Under the pieces are notes generated by a model. That model saw only the letters and a program-made list of their open reading frames with translations, did no database searches and was not told the DNA's origin. Below, piece after piece: positions 6,098 through 8,026 of a stretch of DNA of 8,026 nucleotides. A program made the translations under genes and the position numbers. The stretch lies in contig DNLZ01000258.1 in NCBI GenBank assembly GCA_003488325.1, positions 1 to 8,026 of the forward strand, written 5' to 3'. Source of the DNA: Planctomycetaceae bacterium. Lineage in GTDB: Bacteria > Planctomycetota > Planctomycetia > Pirellulales > UBA1268. How positions within the stretch are numbered: the stretch's first letter is position 1; the number at the start of each line of letters is the position of its first letter.

Positions 6098-6106
6098 CGA
6101 CGCTCC

Positions 6107-6868
6107 CTACCGCAGGCGAGCAGCGCCGGCACGCGGCGCCGCCACCCGTCCGAGCAGCACGGCGGCCCCCGCCATTCCGAGCGCGGTGCCGAAGAGGACG
6201 TCACTCGGGTAGTGGGCCGATGCAAAGACGCGCTGTGCTGCCGCGAGCATTGCGAAGACGGCGAAGACCCACGTGCCGTGCGGGTATCTCCAGGCCAGCA
6301 TCGTCGCGAACCCGGCAGCGACGGCGGCATGACCCGATGGAAAACTCATGAGGTCCCCATGGCCGGGATGAGGCAGAGAGGTCGCGGTGCGGTCGAACGT
6401 ATCGATGGCCGAGCCCGCCATGGCGAGGTCCATGGCCCGCGGTCGCACGCGCGTGACCGTCGCCTTGATCAGGTCGGTGACGATCCCACCGGCGAACGTC
6501 GCTCCGATCAACCGAAGAAACGGGGCACGCTCGCCGAGGTCGGCCGAACCGCCGGGCGACGGAGGTGATCGCCAAGCCCACACGCGCGCCGGATCGAGCA
6601 CCGCCAGGGCGATCAAGAGGGCGATGACGCCAGTCGAGTGCGCGAAGATCTCGGCCAGATCCAGGAGCCGCTTCATTTCCCGGGGCAGCGGCGATGTCTT
6701 GCACCACTGCGCGACCGGCAGGTCGATGAGGAAGCAGAGGCCGCCCGCAATCGCAGAAGCGGCTGCGAGCGCGAGAACGCGGCGACGGAAACGGCCGGAA
6801 TCTCGACGCACACCACCCGCTGCGTCCGCTGCGATGGCTTCGGGGGCAGGTCGATTCAGGGCGATCAT
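6107..6868 (-). CDS. PAP2-family membrane phosphatase (type 2 phosphatidic acid phosphatase)
   Basis: This is an integral membrane phosphatase of the PAP2/acid-phosphatase superfamily. Substrates in the family include phosphatidic acid, undecaprenyl pyrophosphate and lipid A phosphates; the sequence does not say which. All three active-site motifs are present in the 253-residue form: Lys135 with Arg142-Pro143 (KATVTRVRP, K-x6-RP), Pro177-His180 (PSGH), and Arg213, His219 and Asp223 (R-x5-H-x3-D in RVFASAHYPSD). Hydrophobic segments at about 29-50, 75-92, 118-134, 182-194, 198-213 and 224-242 suggest five or six membrane helices, with the catalytic motifs at their ends on one face. ATG 6866-6868 is preferred because a promoter-like site lies upstream. 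The frame is open to a GTG at 7001-7003, but the extra 45 residues resemble no PAP2 domain. Neither start has a strong ribosome site. It lies between comM and the receiver gene with no obvious functional link. Confidence 0.88.
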   Translation of the reverse strand: MIALNRPAPEAIAADAAGGVRRDSGRFRRRVLALAAASAIAGGLCFLIDLPVAQWCKTSPLPREMKRLLDLAEIFAHSTGVIALLIALAVLDPARVWAWRSPPSPGGSADLGERAPFLRLIGATFAGGIVTDLIKATVTRVRPRAMDLAMAGSAIDTFDRTATSLPHPGHGDLMSFPSGHAAVAAGFATMLAWRYPHGTWVFAVFAMLAAAQRVFASAHYPSDVLFGTALGMAGAAVLLGRVAAPRAGAARLR

Positions 6869-6908
6869 GCCGACAAGCGACTCGGGAGCGGCGGCGGACG
6901 TTCGCGAA

Positions 6909-6938
6909 AGAATACCGGCGGCGACGGCCGGCCACCAA
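6909..6938 (-). promoter_or_regulatory. Candidate promoter of the PAP2 gene
   Basis: The minus strand shows TTGGTG (6933-6938, three of six) and TATTCT (6909-6914, four of six) separated by 18 bases. Initiation near 6902 would give a leader of about 34 bases to ATG 6868, much like dnaG. The match is weak, but its place supports the shorter PAP2 start and a transcription unit separate from comM. Confidence 0.35.
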
Positions 6939-7007
6939 GCCGGACCTCCGCGCCGCCATGCGCTCCCCGCGATGCTCTCGCACGCCAGTCCGCCGCACGG
7001 CACCCGA

Positions 7008-8026
7008 TCAGGTCCACAGCGCTCGGTCGAGCAGGCGATAGTTGATCGCCTCGCTCACGTGCGCAGGCGAGATGTCCGCGGCGGCGTCGAGATCGGCGAT
7101 CGTGCGGGCGACCCGCAGGATCTTGTCGTGCCCACGGGCGGAGAGGCCGAGATCCGCGACGGCCGCCCGCAGCAGTTCGGCCGCAGCGGGATGCAGCCGG
7201 CAGTGCTGACGAATCTCGCGGCTCGTCATCCGCGCGTTGCAGCGCGTCACCCGCCCTCGATCCCCGCCACGCACGGACGTGTCCGCCTCACGGCCTCCGT
7301 TCGGCACGCCCCCGAACCGCTCGGCCTGCCGCAGCCGTGCCGCCAGCACCGCTTCTCGCATCTGGGCGCTCGACGTGCCCATGCGCGAGGTGGAGAGCTC
7401 CCGAAATGGCACCGCCGGCACCTCCAGATGGATGTCGATGCGATCGAGCAGCGGCCCGGAGATCTTCGCCATGTAGCGATCCACCTGCGGCACCGTGCAT
7501 TGGCACTCCCGCCGCGGATCGCCCCGGTAGCCGCACGGGCACGGATTGAGCGCCGCGACGAGCATGAAGTCGGCAGGGAATCGTGTGGTCGATTTCGCCC
7601 GGCTGATCGTGACCGCCCCATCCTCCAGCGGCTGGCGAAGCACCTCGAGCGTGCGCCGGTTGAATTCGGGCAGCTCATCGAGAAAAAGCACGCCGTTGTG
7701 GGCGAGCGAGATCTCGCCCGGCATCGGAATCGAGCGACCTCCGATGAGGCCCGCCTCGGAAATCGTGTGATGCGGGGCCCGGAACGGTCGTGTCGCCAAG
7801 AGCGGCTGGCCGGGCTGCAGCAGGCCCAGCGAGCTGTAGATGCGGGTCGTCTCGATCGACTCGGCAGCCGACAGTGGTGGCAGGATCGTCGGAATCCGCT
7901 TCGCGAGCATCGTCTTGCCGCCGCCTGGCGGGCCGACCATGACGCAGTTGTGTCCGCCCGCTGCCGCCACGCAGACGGCTCGCTTCGCGGCCTCCTGGCC
8001 CCGCACGTCGGCGAAGTCGATGTCGT
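7008..8026 (-). CDS. comM: ComM/YifB family Mg-chelatase-like AAA+ ATPase (5' end outside window)
   Basis: Only the last 338 residues are in the window. The frame continues past the edge, where the codons read DIDFADVRGQ, the family motif just before the AAA+ module; roughly 170-200 N-terminal residues (the ChlI-like domain) should lie outside. Counting in the visible part, Walker A is GPPGGGKT at 31-38 and Walker B GVLFLDE at 111-117. A Cys-rich segment has Cys162, Cys164, Cys174 and Cys176 (PCPCGY, then CQC), and the sensor region SGPLLDRIDIHLEV is near 189-202. The C-terminal Mg-chelatase-like domain, from about 260, ends with INYRLLDR. ComM is known in naturally competent bacteria as a hexameric helicase that drives branch migration when taken-up DNA is integrated; it is also kept in species not known to be competent. 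A GTG at 8004-8006 is an internal Val codon, not the start. It ends just before the PAP2 gene region. Confidence 0.92.
   Translation of the reverse strand, partial: DIDFADVRGQEAAKRAVCVAAAGGHNCVMVGPPGGGKTMLAKRIPTILPPLSAAESIETTRIYSSLGLLQPGQPLLATRPFRAPHHTISEAGLIGGRSIPMPGEISLAHNGVLFLDELPEFNRRTLEVLRQPLEDGAVTISRAKSTTRFPADFMLVAALNPCPCGYRGDPRRECQCTVPQVDRYMAKISGPLLDRIDIHLEVPAVPFRELSTSRMGTSSAQMREAVLAARLRQAERFGGVPNGGREADTSVRGGDRGRVTRCNARMTSREIRQHCRLHPAAAELLRAAVADLGLSARGHDKILRVARTIADLDAAADISPAHVSEAINYRLLDRALWT

Noticed and set aside
5396..6568. A 390-codon plus-strand open frame across the receiver and PAP2 genes
   Set aside because: Again in-register antisense of two well-supported genes with complete catalytic motifs, and its translation is Arg/His/Gly-rich without family features.
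6869..7003. An N-terminal extension of the PAP2 protein to GTG 7001-7003
   Set aside because: No ribosome site precedes that GTG, the residues fit no PAP2 domain, and a promoter-like site lies inside the stretch.
8004..8006. GTG as a start codon for the ComM-like gene
   Set aside because: Codons upstream continue the conserved DFADVRGQ motif to the window edge, so this is an internal valine and the gene is truncated by the window.

Overview
This very GC-rich window carries seven protein genes, all on the minus strand, with short gaps and no sign of mobile DNA, CRISPR, rRNA or tRNA. It looks like ordinary core chromosome. The best guess at source is a planctomycete (Planctomycetota, perhaps a Pirellulales-type lineage). 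The sigma factor has the planctomycete-like form of region 1.2 and of the non-conserved domain that follows (motifs MAEIPLLTRREEISLAKRI and LPFDRT), and the rpoD / COG1579 zinc-ribbon / greA order fits that group. This assignment is from memory of the families, not from a search.

In transcription order (right to left): a ComM/YifB-type Mg-chelatase-like AAA+ ATPase whose 5' end lies outside the window (7008-8026); a PAP2-family membrane phosphatase (6107-6868); a stand-alone response-regulator receiver protein with a basic disordered N-terminal tail (5495-5968); DNA primase dnaG (3491-5335); the primary sigma factor rpoD (1676-3388); a coiled-coil plus C4 zinc-ribbon protein of the COG1579/DUF164 family (752-1474); and transcript cleavage factor greA (195-671). 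The last 194 bases hold two GC-rich hairpins after greA and no gene I can support.

The dnaG-rpoD pair is the core of the macromolecular synthesis operon (primase plus housekeeping sigma) without rpsU next to it. Downstream lie two more genes linked to transcription or likely so: GreA, which works in the RNA polymerase secondary channel, and a COG1579 protein whose studied relatives (Helicobacter HP0958/FlgZ, Chlamydia CT398/CdsZ) bind sigma-54. A sigma-70-type promoter precedes dnaG, and weaker candidates precede the PAP2 and receiver genes; all three have an 18-base spacer. An extended -10 candidate precedes the zinc-ribbon gene. Strong hairpins follow several stop codons, but none has a clear U-tract.

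I found no convincing new multi-gene system. The points most worth a second look are the COG1579 protein set between rpoD and greA, the tailed single-domain receiver with an unclear start, and the inverted repeats between genes.
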